Positions 29,093 to 40,000 of a DNA stretch of 64,000 nucleotides are shown in pieces. Positions within the stretch are counted from its first letter, which is position 1, and every line of letters begins with the position of its first letter. The notes beneath the pieces were generated by a model, which searched no databases, was not told the DNA's origin, and saw only the letters and a program-made list of their open reading frames with translations. Position numbers and translations under genes: made by a program. The stretch is from NCBI RefSeq assembly GCF_963678635.1, contig NC_087063.1, forward strand, positions 61,915,850 through 61,979,849. Direction: 5' to 3'. Origin of the DNA: Symsagittifera roscoffensis. Its lineage: Eukaryota > Xenacoelomorpha > Acoela > Convolutidae.

Positions 29093-32000
29093 ATGGACGA
29101 AAAATTTCAAAGTAAGATACGCAAGTTATTCGAAACCCGTCTAAATCTAGAAAATGAGCTGCTTAAAGGTCACTCATTATTACTTGAGTACATTGAGAAT
29201 AATAGTCGCACTACAAAAATTGATAATGCTGTTTACAAATGTAAAATTGCGTTGGAAAAAGCTGTCGACGTCAATGAGCAATTAATTAGGTTAGCGGGAA
29301 AAACGGAAAATCCTGAAAAAATTATTGCTCAGCAAGACCTTTGGCTTAAGAAAGAAAGAAAACCGGCGTTGGGTTTACTCCAGATGATGAGAAGCCACCG
29401 CCAGCAAATGCAGGCGACAAAGAAACAAAACCAGAACCGGGTTGGGCCGGAATCATTACCTGTCCCAATGTTACCGGCCCAACCCGGTTCTGGTTTTGTT
29501 TCTTTGTCGCCTGCATTTGCTGGCGGTGGCTTCTCATCATCTGGAGTAAACCCAACGCCGGTTTTCTTTTCGGCACCTAATTGCCATGCAGCGCCAGTCC
29601 AGACGCAACATAAACTTCCCTTTGTTCCGCATACTGTGTCACCTAATATCAACGATTACTACACAAGTGATGCAAACTTATGGCGATTGGCAGCTACAAC
29701 TCCAATCGTCACGCCTGCTCAGTGTTGTAATGCTGGAAACATTTTTTCTAATGTGACAACTATTGTCCCATCGTGTAACACCGCCGCTCCGTATACTAGT
29801 GGTGGGACTGTGTATTTTAATACTCCCCCAGTTCATCCACAACATGTTCCGCATTTTGTCAATCAAACTAATACTGGTTATCAGCCAGTCAACGAAGACT
29901 ACGCACCGTCTCCCGCTTATCCGAACCAAGGTTGTTCATCGGATCGACCGCTCTCCGCTCGTGAATTGGCGGAATTATTGATGCATAGCCGCAAAGATCA
30001 TCTTCCTGAATGGAAGTTAGCCCAGTTTGACGGCAACCCGTTAAACTGGCACGAATGGTTTGGTCAGTTTAAGTCCACCGTTGATTCCGCTGTTCTCACC
30101 GATGATACGAAATTGACATACTTAAAAACGCTCGTCACAGGCAAAGCAAAAACCGCAATTGCGGAGTTTAGTTATAGTGGCGTTATGTACAAGGATGCAC
30201 TGGCCACCTTGCAACGGAAGTTTGGGCAACCACATGCCATTGTTGGTGCGCATCTTGATAAGCTGAATACTTTTCCTCCACTTAAGATGCACAATTCGGA
30301 AAATGTCATTAGTTTCTCCTCTGCCATATCTGGCCTCGTAGCAGTTTTCAAATCATTGTCTTTCAACGATGATCTAAAGAGTGTTAACCTGTTAAACCAA
30401 GCTGTTAGTAAACTTCCGCCTAACCTCAAGGAGGCTTGGTCAATGCATACTGTTAGACATAATTGGCAGCGACCAACACTCTTAGACTTTAACAACTGGT
30501 TGAAAGAAAAGGCCGAGGGGCATGAAAGATTACGTTTACTCAGCTCTAAGGCAAAAAACGAAGAACCAGTTAAGCCAAAAACAACCAAAGTTTTTGCAGC
30601 CAATAGCCAGGTAACTAGTAAGGCTCAGGATAAGTCTAAGTTTCCGCCGTGCGTTTTGTGTAAGGGTAGTCATGCATTGTGGAATTGTGCTGTTTTTAAG
30701 GAAAAGAATGCTACTCAGCGAGCAAAATACGTAGCTGAACAGAAACTTTGCTTCGCTTGTCTCAATGGCAATCATAGTTTCCGGCAATGTTCTAGAGCAA
30801 AAAAGTGCCCGAAGCCAGAGTGTGATAGCACACATAATGTCTTGCTCCATGGAGCCGAAAGAATATTTCCTCGGAAGGAAAATTCAAATGTCTCGAATAA
30901 GGCTGGAACAAACAAATCCAAGGAGAATACAAACACTTCCACCCATGCCGCTGTTAGTGATGTACTTGACATTGAATCTTCTAAAGGGTTGTTGCCAATT
31001 GCAACACTTGGTGTATCCTCGGATGTAACCAGTCTCCTGACGTTGGTTCTTTGTGATAGTGCATCGACTCACTCCTGGGTGTCTTCGTCACTCGTAAACC
31101 GTCTCGGCTTAGTAGGGGAGCCCGTTAACTTGTCAATTAGTGGTTTCAATTCGACCACCGTTGTTGAGACTCAGAGGGTCAAGTTTACAGTTTCCTCCGA
31201 GCCGAATAATAGTGATTTCGTATTTTCTCTCTGTGCATATGTTAAAGACAGTATTCGGATTGGTTCCGAATTAATCAATATTGCTGATTTGCAGAATAAA
31301 TATCCACAATTAGCACCTATTAAGCCCATTCAATATACTTATGAGGACGTTGAAGTTATTATCGGACAAGACTACTACCATGCCGTTAGACCCATTGAGT
31401 TCATCTTGGGAGATGATAAAAACTCACCGTGTTCCGTTCGCCTACCGATAGGTTGGGTCTTAAGTGGTCCGTTGCCGCCGTCCGGTAATTCTACTTCTTC
31501 GTGTTTCAAGTGTGTTGTTGAAGATTCTTCTCTGACCGACCAGATAAAATCCTGGTACGAGTTGGAATCGTATGGTGCTTTCAAACAAGTCGATGCCCGT
31601 TCCGCCGCGGATAAACATGCTTTATCCATCCTCAATTCTGAAACCGTTCACAATGGCGAAAGATACATTGTGCCTATGCTTTGGATTGATAGTAATGCCA
31701 GTCTACCAAACAATTATTACTCGTCACTCGCCCAATTTAAATCATTGGAGAGAAGGTTAAGTAAAGACCCTGAGCTGCGCGAAAGATACGCGGAAACCAT
31801 TAGAGAGGACATTAGGAAAGGCTATGTCGTTACCGTCGAACCGCATGATCCACGTAAGCGTTCCGATCGCGAGTGGTATCTTCCACACCATCCCGTCGTA
31901 AATCCGAATAAGCCGGGTAAGGTGCGCCGAGTCCTTAATGGGGCTTCTAAGTTTCACGGCACATCCTTAAATAAGTCCTTATTGGTGGGTCCTGACCTAC

Positions 32001-34909
32001 TCCAAAATTTAATTTTTGTGCTTTTGCGATTCCGTCAACATAAGTACGCCGTCTCCGCGGATATAGAGGGTATGTTCCTCCAGGTAGGAGTCCTTGCCCG
32101 CGATCAAATTTCGCTCCGTTTTTTGTGGCGGGAGGATACCACTTCCGATGTGGTAGTTCATCAGTACACTCGCCATATATTCGGCGCACGGGATTCGCCT
32201 ACGTGCGCCAATTTCGCGTTGCGAAAAACAGCAACTGATAATATGTCCACATACCCTGAGGCCGCCTCAGTCGTAAATGAAAAATTTTACATGGACGATT
32301 ACTTGGATTCATTCGAGATCGTTACCCAAGCAATTAAAACTAGTCGCAACTTGGTTTCCTTACTAAAATTGGGAGGATTTAATTTGACTAAATTTGTCAG
32401 TAATGCTGATGAAATCACTTCAGCAATGAACCCCGAGGAATCCGAAACCTCATCTTCACCCATCAAGGAAATATGTAACGGTGCCGAACAACCATCACAC
32501 GTCTTAGGTCTTAAGTGGGACCATGTGAAAGACACATTGGTTGTTAGCAGAGGCGTGGATCGTCCTCTCGATAAAGCAATAACTCAACGAACCGTCTTGA
32601 GTTTCGTCTCTTCTGTGTTTGACCCTGTTGGGTTAGTAGCTCCATACACAGTTAGGGCCCGCCTTTTACTGAAAGATATTTGGAAAATCAGTGGTCAAAG
32701 TTGGGACGACGAATTGCCAGAAGACATAAGAGATAAGTTTCTCGAGTGGCACTCCGGTCTCCCTCTCTTAGGGCAATTGACTATTCCCCGTTGTTACATC
32801 ACAGAGCCTGTTGATCAAATTGAGCTCCACATGTTCGGTGATAGCTCGCAGGACGTTTTCTGTGCTGTTGGATTTTTGCGTGCGCGACTCGCGAGCTCGC
32901 ATAAAACTCAAATATCCTTCATCTTTGGTAAAGCTCGCGTTGCGCCCATGAAAGCGCTATCTATACCGAAGCTAGAGCTTCAAGCTGCTCTGCTCGCCAC
33001 ACGACTAAAAGATGATATACTGACCGCCCTTACCGTCTCTATTAATCATGTCTTTATGTGGACAGATAGTACAACAGTTTTGCAGTGGCTAAACTCCACT
33101 GAAAAATTACCTGTATTCGTCGCTAATCGTGTCGGCGAAATCCTCGAGTCGACCACTATTGATGAGTGGCACCATGTTCTGAGCGGCGATAATCCAGCTG
33201 ATACCGGTACGCGGGGGATTTCTTCGGAAGCCCTCAAGGATAGCAGCTGGGTTATTGGTCCGAGCATTCTCAGGACTACTGATTGGCCGTTTATACCCGA
33301 CGAACGTGTAATCAATAAAATTCGTTTGAAGGGTCCTTCTTGTGATGTTGATAATTGCTTGGAGACATCATCTTCCTTCGTCAACGATGTCACATCAATC
33401 AAACATCCCGAACACGGGTTCAATTGGGAAAGGTTCAGTTCCTTTACAAGATATAAACGAGTAGTCGCTTTTATGTTGAGGATGTTGCCTTCACATAAGC
33501 ATTTTCGTGGTAAGGACTTACGAATCACCGACCCCACTGAACTTGATATTGCAGAAAGCAAACTGATTCATCTTGCTCAGATGGAATCTTTTCCCGTTGA
33601 GTTAAAAACACTCACCGCTGGCAAACCTATTAAGAATAGTAGTAAAATTGCCACATACTCGCCATTTATCGGTCCCGCTGGAATCATTCGTTCCACCGGA
33701 CGGATTGTGCGCTTAGTGGATACCGAGTTTGATACTAAGCACCCAATAATACTCGACGCCCGACATACCTTAGTTCGTTTGTTGGCCCGCAGCCTCCACC
33801 ATAAGCATTTTCATCAAGGATTAGATTACATGCGCTCCGTTTTAAATATGAAATATGCAATACTTGGGTTGCGTCGACTACTTCGGTCTATCGAAAATCA
33901 ATGTGTGACATGCCGTAAACGCAAAGCAAGCACCATCCAGCCAATTATGTCCGATTTACCGGTCGAACGTCTCGGATACAAGCAACCACCCTTCAATCAT
34001 ACGGGTGTGGATTACTTTGGACCGCTTTACGTTCCGGTTCGCAGAAGCACGGAAAAAAGATGGGGATTTCTTTTTACTTGCCTCACCACCAGGGCTGTAC
34101 ACCTTGAGATTGTACCATCTCTGGACACCAGTTCGTGTGTCATGGGCATTGAACGGTTCGTTGCGCGCCGTGGTACGCCAAGCACAATCTGGTCGGATAA
34201 TGGCACGAACTTCGTTGGTGCGGAAAAGGAATTACTTGCCTGCATCAAGAGCTGGAATGGCATGGCTCCGACCATTTTTGCACATAAAGGTGTTACTTGG
34301 AAATTTAACCCGCCAGGCGCACCTCATCATGGCGGCTCCTGGGAACGCCTCGTCCGAAGCGTGAAGCGCGTGCTGTACGATATCCTAGGCAGTAGGCGAG
34401 TCACTGAAGAGGTGTTAGGAACAACACTCTGCTTAGTTGAACAGGCTTTGAATTCGAGGCCAATCACTCCCGTTAGTACCGATTCACGTGAGTTAGAAGC
34501 GTTAACCCCAAACCATTTTTTGCTTGGACAACATGCCACAAGCTTTCCTTCGCTTTTACCCGGGGAGCACTTCGATCACAAGAAAAGGTACGTGCGAGCG
34601 CAGTCATATGCTAACGCGATTTGGTCTCGTTGGCTTCGAGAATATGTTCCCTCGCTGAATAAGCGTGTCAAGTGGCACACTCATTCTGACTTCACTCTTA
34701 AAACAGGCGATCTCGTGTGGGTGATTGAGCCCGATAGTCCGCGTGGGTACTACCCTCTCGCCCGAATCGTCAAGCTAAACTACGGACAGGACGGTTGCGC
34801 CCGATCCGCCCTTGTCAGGACCGCAACCCGTGAAGTCACGCGGCCGACCGTTAAGCTCGCTCCGGTTCTTCCTTCTTCAGGGGGGGAGGATGTTGCAATG
34901 CAAATGTAA
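29093..34909 (+). CDS. BEL/Pao gag-pol polyprotein
   Basis: 1938 codons from ATG 29093; an in-frame GTG nine bases upstream is not needed. Domains in order (approximate residues): gag with the DUF1759-type core LAQFDGNPLNWHEWFGQF (305-); zinc knuckles CVLCKGSHALWNC (520) and CFACLNGNHSFRQC (554); protease VLCDSASTHSWVSSSLV (653); RT with ADIEGMFLQVGV and YMDDYLDSF (1066); RNase H with MFGDSSQDVF (1247), IPKLELQAALLATRL and WTDSTTVLQWL (1322); integrase zinc finger (HH...C-x-x-C, 1570-1610) and DDE core GVDYFGP, SDNGTNF, GGSWE (1638, 1701, 1746); C-terminal DUF5641-like region with GDLVWV. All key catalytic residues are present. Gag and pol are one frame, as usual for BEL/Pao. The stop codon lies 19 bases inside the 3' LTR. 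Confidence 0.97.
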   Translation: MDEKFQSKIRKLFETRLNLENELLKGHSLLLEYIENNSRTTKIDNAVYKCKIALEKAVDVNEQLIRLAGKTENPEKIIAQQDLWLKKERKPALGLLQMMRSHRQQMQATKKQNQNRVGPESLPVPMLPAQPGSGFVSLSPAFAGGGFSSSGVNPTPVFFSAPNCHAAPVQTQHKLPFVPHTVSPNINDYYTSDANLWRLAATTPIVTPAQCCNAGNIFSNVTTIVPSCNTAAPYTSGGTVYFNTPPVHPQHVPHFVNQTNTGYQPVNEDYAPSPAYPNQGCSSDRPLSARELAELLMHSRKDHLPEWKLAQFDGNPLNWHEWFGQFKSTVDSAVLTDDTKLTYLKTLVTGKAKTAIAEFSYSGVMYKDALATLQRKFGQPHAIVGAHLDKLNTFPPLKMHNSENVISFSSAISGLVAVFKSLSFNDDLKSVNLLNQAVSKLPPNLKEAWSMHTVRHNWQRPTLLDFNNWLKEKAEGHERLRLLSSKAKNEEPVKPKTTKVFAANSQVTSKAQDKSKFPPCVLCKGSHALWNCAVFKEKNATQRAKYVAEQKLCFACLNGNHSFRQCSRAKKCPKPECDSTHNVLLHGAERIFPRKENSNVSNKAGTNKSKENTNTSTHAAVSDVLDIESSKGLLPIATLGVSSDVTSLLTLVLCDSASTHSWVSSSLVNRLGLVGEPVNLSISGFNSTTVVETQRVKFTVSSEPNNSDFVFSLCAYVKDSIRIGSELINIADLQNKYPQLAPIKPIQYTYEDVEVIIGQDYYHAVRPIEFILGDDKNSPCSVRLPIGWVLSGPLPPSGNSTSSCFKCVVEDSSLTDQIKSWYELESYGAFKQVDARSAADKHALSILNSETVHNGERYIVPMLWIDSNASLPNNYYSSLAQFKSLERRLSKDPELRERYAETIREDIRKGYVVTVEPHDPRKRSDREWYLPHHPVVNPNKPGKVRRVLNGASKFHGTSLNKSLLVGPDLLQNLIFVLLRFRQHKYAVSADIEGMFLQVGVLARDQISLRFLWREDTTSDVVVHQYTRHIFGARDSPTCANFALRKTATDNMSTYPEAASVVNEKFYMDDYLDSFEIVTQAIKTSRNLVSLLKLGGFNLTKFVSNADEITSAMNPEESETSSSPIKEICNGAEQPSHVLGLKWDHVKDTLVVSRGVDRPLDKAITQRTVLSFVSSVFDPVGLVAPYTVRARLLLKDIWKISGQSWDDELPEDIRDKFLEWHSGLPLLGQLTIPRCYITEPVDQIELHMFGDSSQDVFCAVGFLRARLASSHKTQISFIFGKARVAPMKALSIPKLELQAALLATRLKDDILTALTVSINHVFMWTDSTTVLQWLNSTEKLPVFVANRVGEILESTTIDEWHHVLSGDNPADTGTRGISSEALKDSSWVIGPSILRTTDWPFIPDERVINKIRLKGPSCDVDNCLETSSSFVNDVTSIKHPEHGFNWERFSSFTRYKRVVAFMLRMLPSHKHFRGKDLRITDPTELDIAESKLIHLAQMESFPVELKTLTAGKPIKNSSKIATYSPFIGPAGIIRSTGRIVRLVDTEFDTKHPIILDARHTLVRLLARSLHHKHFHQGLDYMRSVLNMKYAILGLRRLLRSIENQCVTCRKRKASTIQPIMSDLPVERLGYKQPPFNHTGVDYFGPLYVPVRRSTEKRWGFLFTCLTTRAVHLEIVPSLDTSSCVMGIERFVARRGTPSTIWSDNGTNFVGAEKELLACIKSWNGMAPTIFAHKGVTWKFNPPGAPHHGGSWERLVRSVKRVLYDILGSRRVTEEVLGTTLCLVEQALNSRPITPVSTDSRELEALTPNHFLLGQHATSFPSLLPGEHFDHKKRYVRAQSYANAIWSRWLREYVPSLNKRVKWHTHSDFTLKTGDLVWVIEPDSPRGYYPLARIVKLNYGQDGCARSALVRTATREVTRPTVKLAPVLPSSGGEDVAMQM
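29355..29569. repeat. Perfect 96-bp inverted repeat inside gag
   Basis: 29355-29450 is the exact reverse complement of 29474-29569, separated by 23 bases. Both arms are translated in gag: the left as KPALGLLQMMRSHRQQMQAT and onward, the right as PAQPGSGFVSLSPAFAGGGF and onward. The RNA would fold into a very stable hairpin. Confidence 0.95.
34880..34890 (+). other. Polypurine tract of the BEL/Pao element
   Basis: GGGGGGGAGGA ends exactly at the first base of the 3' LTR, the expected place for plus-strand priming. It also encodes the GGED residues near the end of the polyprotein. Confidence 0.9.
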
Positions 34910-35359
34910 TATAAAACGATAGTATAAATGCATAAAACTGAACCAAAATGTAACAACAATAAGCGCAGTTGGCCGAGTGGCCTAAGCTACAATAACGCCC
35001 ACTATATAGACTCTACAGTTGACGTAGGTTCGAGTCCCCCACCTGCCCATGTATTAATATACTAAAAAAGGGGGTTATATCCTATTTTAACTGTTTTGTT
35101 GATTCTAATTTGGTTCAACCTTGATTAAGGCTGACCGCTAAAAAAGAGCAATTTGTCTCAAGGACATTACCGACCGGTTCTTGTGGCTAGCTTGCGCCGA
35201 TTTGTACCAAAAACAGACAGATGCTAAAAATATTGTATGATGTCCTGATCAATAGAAAAATACCGAAATTTATCTATTGCTTGAGTTATTTACCGATAAA
35301 TATCTCATTAATTTACGAATTTGGATGCAATTATTTTCGTTTAGAGATTAGCGAGCATA
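34891..35359 (+). repeat. 3' LTR of the BEL/Pao element
   Basis: Same 469 bp as the 5' LTR with one difference (an A-to-T change near 35331). The tRNA-derived segment recurs at 34964-35047. Confidence 0.93.
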
Positions 35360-35425
35360 ATACTTTTTGAATGATCGAAACCCACCCCGAGCACAAACAT
35401 TCCGTTACTTTTGTAACAAAAGTCG
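35360..35425 (-). repeat. DR1 copy split by the BEL/Pao insertion, right part
   Basis: It continues the repeat broken at 26397: atactttttgaatgatcgaa, then ccaccccgagcacaaacatt, then the stem GTTAC-tttt-GTAAC and aaaagtcggaac. This is the reverse complement of the DR1 start at 24390. Confidence 0.75.
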
Positions 35426-37042
35426 GAACAAAGAGTTCTAAATGTTGGTTTTATTATTAAGACATAAATATTTGAATCACATTTTGTAAACAATTTTTCA
35501 ACCACAAAGTTTTTTAGTTGGTCTTAAATTGCTATCGGAACATTCAAGGTCTCGCCCTGACATTTGAATAGCCTGGTTGCGCGCAAGCTTCTTGTTTTGT
35601 ATTCTCGTGTAAATCATGGGTTGACTTACTTTCGATGAGAAATGTTTTCATCCTTAATTGATGATGGGAACCTAAACAATCTTCACACTGTTACTGCAAA
35701 CGTTTGTGCCGGAAGTTTCGTGCACGTCAAGAAAACCTAAAAGTCCAGCAAAAGAATTTTAACTGAACAAATTCTAATTTATTGTTGATTAGTTTTGGAA
35801 TCTGAAGTATTTCAACCGATACGATGAGTCTGATCCAACAAAAATGGAAGAAAAAATTGTGGCGTTTGTCATTTGTTGGTTTTTCTGACATACCTCAAAG
35901 AAAACTCAATGGTACTCAATTGCAGTGAAATTGATCAAAGATTTGTGGTTTCGTTGAGGTATGTCAGAAAAACCAACATATGACATACGCCACAATTTTT
36001 TCTTCCATCTTTGTTCGGAGCAGACTCATCGTATTGGTGAAAATAGTTCTTTTTCCAAAATCTCGAGCTACTTTTTACTAGCGCCTATAGCGCCTCTAGA
36101 AAAATTTTTCGGTCGGCTACTAATAACAGATGATGTGAAACAGTATCAAAGAGGGACCCAATAGAATTTTTGTTAACCAGAACTCAAGATGCATCTCTTT
36201 GGCACTGCATTAATCCGCTATACTTTTATTCGTTCTGAGAAGATTTTAGAATGTGTTTCTGATGATAACTAATTGAGATTTGTTTGGTCGAACAATTGAT
36301 TTTTATAGGTCGATCAAATTTTTGGAAAAACAGGCAAAAAAGGACGTTTTTGGGGGCGCATTGGAAATTTTGACCAATGATTTGCATTTTTTGGCGCTTC
36401 TCTTCTGTGAAAGTTTAGTGAAAATTGGCGCCAAAAGCGTCTTTGGAAAAACTTACGGTCGGTCAACAAGTGATCAAGAAGTCGAGTTCCCCGCCCCCTA
36501 AATCCGCTAATGCATGGTATGAAAAGTTCTGGAATAACAGAGGAGGGCAATGGAAGTAGCACAAAACTTTCCACAGTTATAAGCAAAAGTAGACGAAATT
36601 TTTGGAAAAAAATTCAAAACTTTTTTCGCAGGTTTTTCAATCACTTTAAAATGAATAAGTCTACAGCTAATAATCTCTGGTGTTGTATTAAGCTTTTGAA
36701 GTCAAAGAAAATAGAGTTTATCATGTGCCTTCAATCTTTGCCATTTTTGCCATCTTTGCTCAATTCGAGTCTTATCGAAAAAAAATCACAATTTTTTGTG
36801 TTACTGAGAAAACTTCTAATTTTAGTTTTTCGTTAAATTTGAATCATGAAGACTGGCAGTGTTTTAATATGATACTTCGCTTTACCCTCTGCGAACTTTC
36901 TTTGAGATACCATGAAATACCATCCTATGCCATAGTTTTTGCTATGCCATCTTTGAAATACCATCCTATGCCATAGTTTTTTTTGCAAATTACGAGAGTA
37001 ATCACTTAAGCTCCACGTTGAAGTGAGTAAACCTTTGTTTAG
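35426..37042. other. AT-rich DNA upstream of gene B exon 1, with a diverged hAT-like MITE
   Basis: No coding exon was identified. About 36300-36513 resembles the hAT-like MITEs and ends taaatccgctaatg. Around 35840-36010 a region starting atacgatgagtctgatccaa and one ending cagactcatcgtattg are inverted, including a ttggtttttctgacatacc / ggtatgtcagaaaaacca pair, so this is another foldback element of about 180 bp. At 36905-36980 the block gataccatcctatgccatag is doubled. Confidence 0.5.
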
Positions 37043-40000
37043 AGCGACAATGATGAAAGAGATAGGGTTACAAACAACACAAACACGAGCAAAGTGACCA
37101 ATTTTCCAGAAGTTGAGGAAAAATTACTGAGTCTAATCAGAGAAAGAACGCCGAGGTTCATAAGTCCAACCCTCAAATTCCCAGTCTCGGTAGCTTGCAA
37201 AATAAGTCAGGTCATCGGACTGAGCGAGCGAGAAGGACTTTGGAGTGCAAAGATTGCATTTCAAACAGTTTATGTGTTCGATCTTTCTCAATTTGAATCA
37301 GAAAAACTGTGGAACCCTAACGAGTTTTATGGAATCAAGGCCTTGTTTGTACCCGAGGACACATTCTGGTCTCCCGCGCTAAGTATATTTTAAAAAATTA
37401 ACTTTTTATTCCATCATAAGTTCAAGCTCGAGTTGTTTTTATTTTTGTTTGCCAGTTTTGCGGCTATTTATCTTAGTCAAACCCTTGTCTAGAAACATAA
37501 AGGCGAATCTCCTACCTGGGTAATTGAAAGTACTCTCGTTCTCGTGCCGTGATTTTTTTTTCTTCAAAAATCTGATATGTTGCAGCCGGCTTATGACAGC
37601 GGTTAAGATAAATGGGTTTAAAATCAACCCCTTTTTCCCAAAGCGACAAAGCGAAGTAAAACATTAATCGACCCAGTATAAAGCAAATAGCTTAAATTGG
37701 TCGAAATATTTTACATGATCAGCAGCTTTGGTTCCAATCGAATCGTCTGAAAAATCCCGATTTTTTTAGCTCTCTAATTTTTACTTACTATTCTCTTTCT
37801 CTTCTCTTTCTATTTATTTTTTTTTCGGTTTTTTTTATTTCTAGCTACTTGACCTTTCGCTTTATTGTTGGTAGAGCCCCCGGAAAGAATGCTAAACTTC
37901 GAAAGTTGGAAAAAAAAACAAATTTGAAAAATGAGACTCAAACTTCAGTGCCGGATTAATATTTTGATCTTTCCGACCCGAACCTAAAACTGATACTCGA
38001 ATTAATAACACGTATCAAGCTCGGACTTGCAGTCTCGGGCATGACTAACCATAAAAATCGAAACAAAATTGAGCAACTCATACTTATTGGCTATTTTTTT
38101 CTAGCTTTTGAAAACATCGTTGACCCCGACTTCAATATCAGACCGACAAAGCACATGGTGATGGATGACGGCGTCGTTGTATCAGAGCGACTAATCCTCA
38201 TGCCAAAATTATCATGTTCATTTGATGTTGCGAGGTTCCCGTTTGATGAGCAGAATTGCTTCATTAACATTGCTATTCAGCTTGACTCAAGGGCGAGGAC
38301 ATTCTATGGATATCAAATAAAACGTAAGTGATTACAATTCAATTTTCGAACGAAACATTTAGGGCAGCTGAGCTTAATTTGATCTGAAACGTAAACGACG
38401 GCCTGGAACACAATCACTACGGTCAATGAATATTAAAGTTATTGCATTGACAAACGGTTGATCACTAAGGAGTGAATTATTGAGATTTGAGTGATAATTT
38501 CAGAAGTATTTTGGATCAAATATATATGGTAAATGATTCACAAAAACTTGCTCAAACCAATGACCCAGAGTCATTTTTCACTAGCTAATTTTAACAAAAA
38601 TCGGGAAGATGATTTATGATGATTTATAAATGATGACTTATGTTAAAACAAATAACAAAGATCAATTCCAAATTAGTTAGGAAAAATTACCAATAAAACA
38701 CCTTTAAAATTCGGTTGGTAGTTCGTAGCAGAACGTCTCAGAAAATTGCAGTTTTCCTTGCTAGATCAATTTCTTACGTCTGATTTTTCATTAAGTTTAA
38801 AAAGATAACTTGAAGTTTTTTTCAGTTTTTTTATCTGTTTACTTGCGTTTATTGACTCTTTTCCAATTATCTGTGAACTTTATTCAAGACAAAGATATAA
38901 AAACTTTGGTAGATCCAGCTTTTCTCAACATTTTCAAAACTTTTTTTTCGATTTAGCGTGTTTCCTTTCAATTTCTGTCTGCTATTATCTATATTTTCAG
39001 CCAGTTCCATCCAAATAACTAGCTAATATATCAACTACCCAAAAAAACTGAGCATTCTAACTTTAACTTTCAGCATTCGTTTCAACAAACAAGCAATCAT
39101 CAAAAGCTGAATTTCCGAACCCAAATTCTTCAGTATATCCTTTTAGTGTCCTGTGCCAGCTTCTACCGGACTGCTTAAGCCCATGAAGACTTTTCTCCAG
39201 AAGACAAACTAAAGGTTTTCGTTCTGCGTAAAAAACCTTCGGGTTACTTCATGAAGATGTCTCGATCTATTTTGGCTTTGAAATCTGCACCATTAGATCA
39301 TTACTTCAACACAAAATCTCATTTGCTCGCAAATTTCTGTCCTCAATTCTTAAGTAAATTCTAAAGTTTTCTTTTCTCTAGTAATTCAAACTTTTTTTTC
39401 ATTACGTTTTGCAAGTCAGGGTCTGGTTTAGCTTTTTAGCGTTTTTTGGTAAGCTTTCGAGTAATTATCTAAAAAGTACCTCATCACTTACTGCTTTTTA
39501 TTCGTCAAAAGACAATTTAGGTTTGTCAAAACTACCTTTTCTTGATTTTTGCACTTGTTGCACTTTTGTGTTTTCCTTCAACCCAAATACTCCCAGATCA
39601 GTTTTACGATTGCTTGATGTCCCTTTTTGTAACTTTTGTGTAGACTTTTGCGAAATTACTTTTCTGCATAATTAAACGCTATCCATCGAAAAATTTTGCC
39701 TGTAGTCAGTAGATTTTCGATAAACTGGCATCAAAACGCGTGCAGCGAACAATTGGATTAATCGTTCCCCACACATTTTTTATCTTTCCGATCTCCTGAT
39801 GGGTACAAAAGCCGACGTTTCAGATATTTTTTTTTGTTTTTTTTTTCTATAACATGAGCTAATTTTTTGACCAATTTTCTCTTCTGCTCAATCTGAAACT
39901 AAAGTTTGATGAACTACTTTATTTACTTTAAACTTTTAAAACTTTGCTGTTTCCTAATCCTACGTCTTCAGGAAATAAAGTATCATGTATAAAGAAAAAT

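Larger units (their letters stand above)
26398..35359 (+). mobile_element. Complete BEL/Pao LTR retrotransposon with an extra ORF
   Basis: The order is 5' LTR (26398-26866), PBS (26870), long leader, extra ORF (28355-28999), gag-pol (29093-34909), polypurine tract (34880-34890) and 3' LTR (34891-35359). The two LTRs are the same length and differ at one position that I could find (tacgaatatgg versus tacgaatttgg), so insertion is recent. The 5-bp target duplication atact lies at 26393-26397 and 35360-35364. Removing the element restores an uninterrupted DR1 repeat. With all expected genes in one open frame, this copy could still be active. Confidence 0.95.

Noticed and set aside
29346-29576. 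Minus-strand frame with the same protein segment as gag
   Set aside because: A consequence of the perfect inverted repeat within gag, not a separate gene.
34005-34364. Plus-strand 119-codon frame and other frames inside 29093-34909
   Set aside because: Out-of-frame shadows of the intact BEL/Pao polyprotein.
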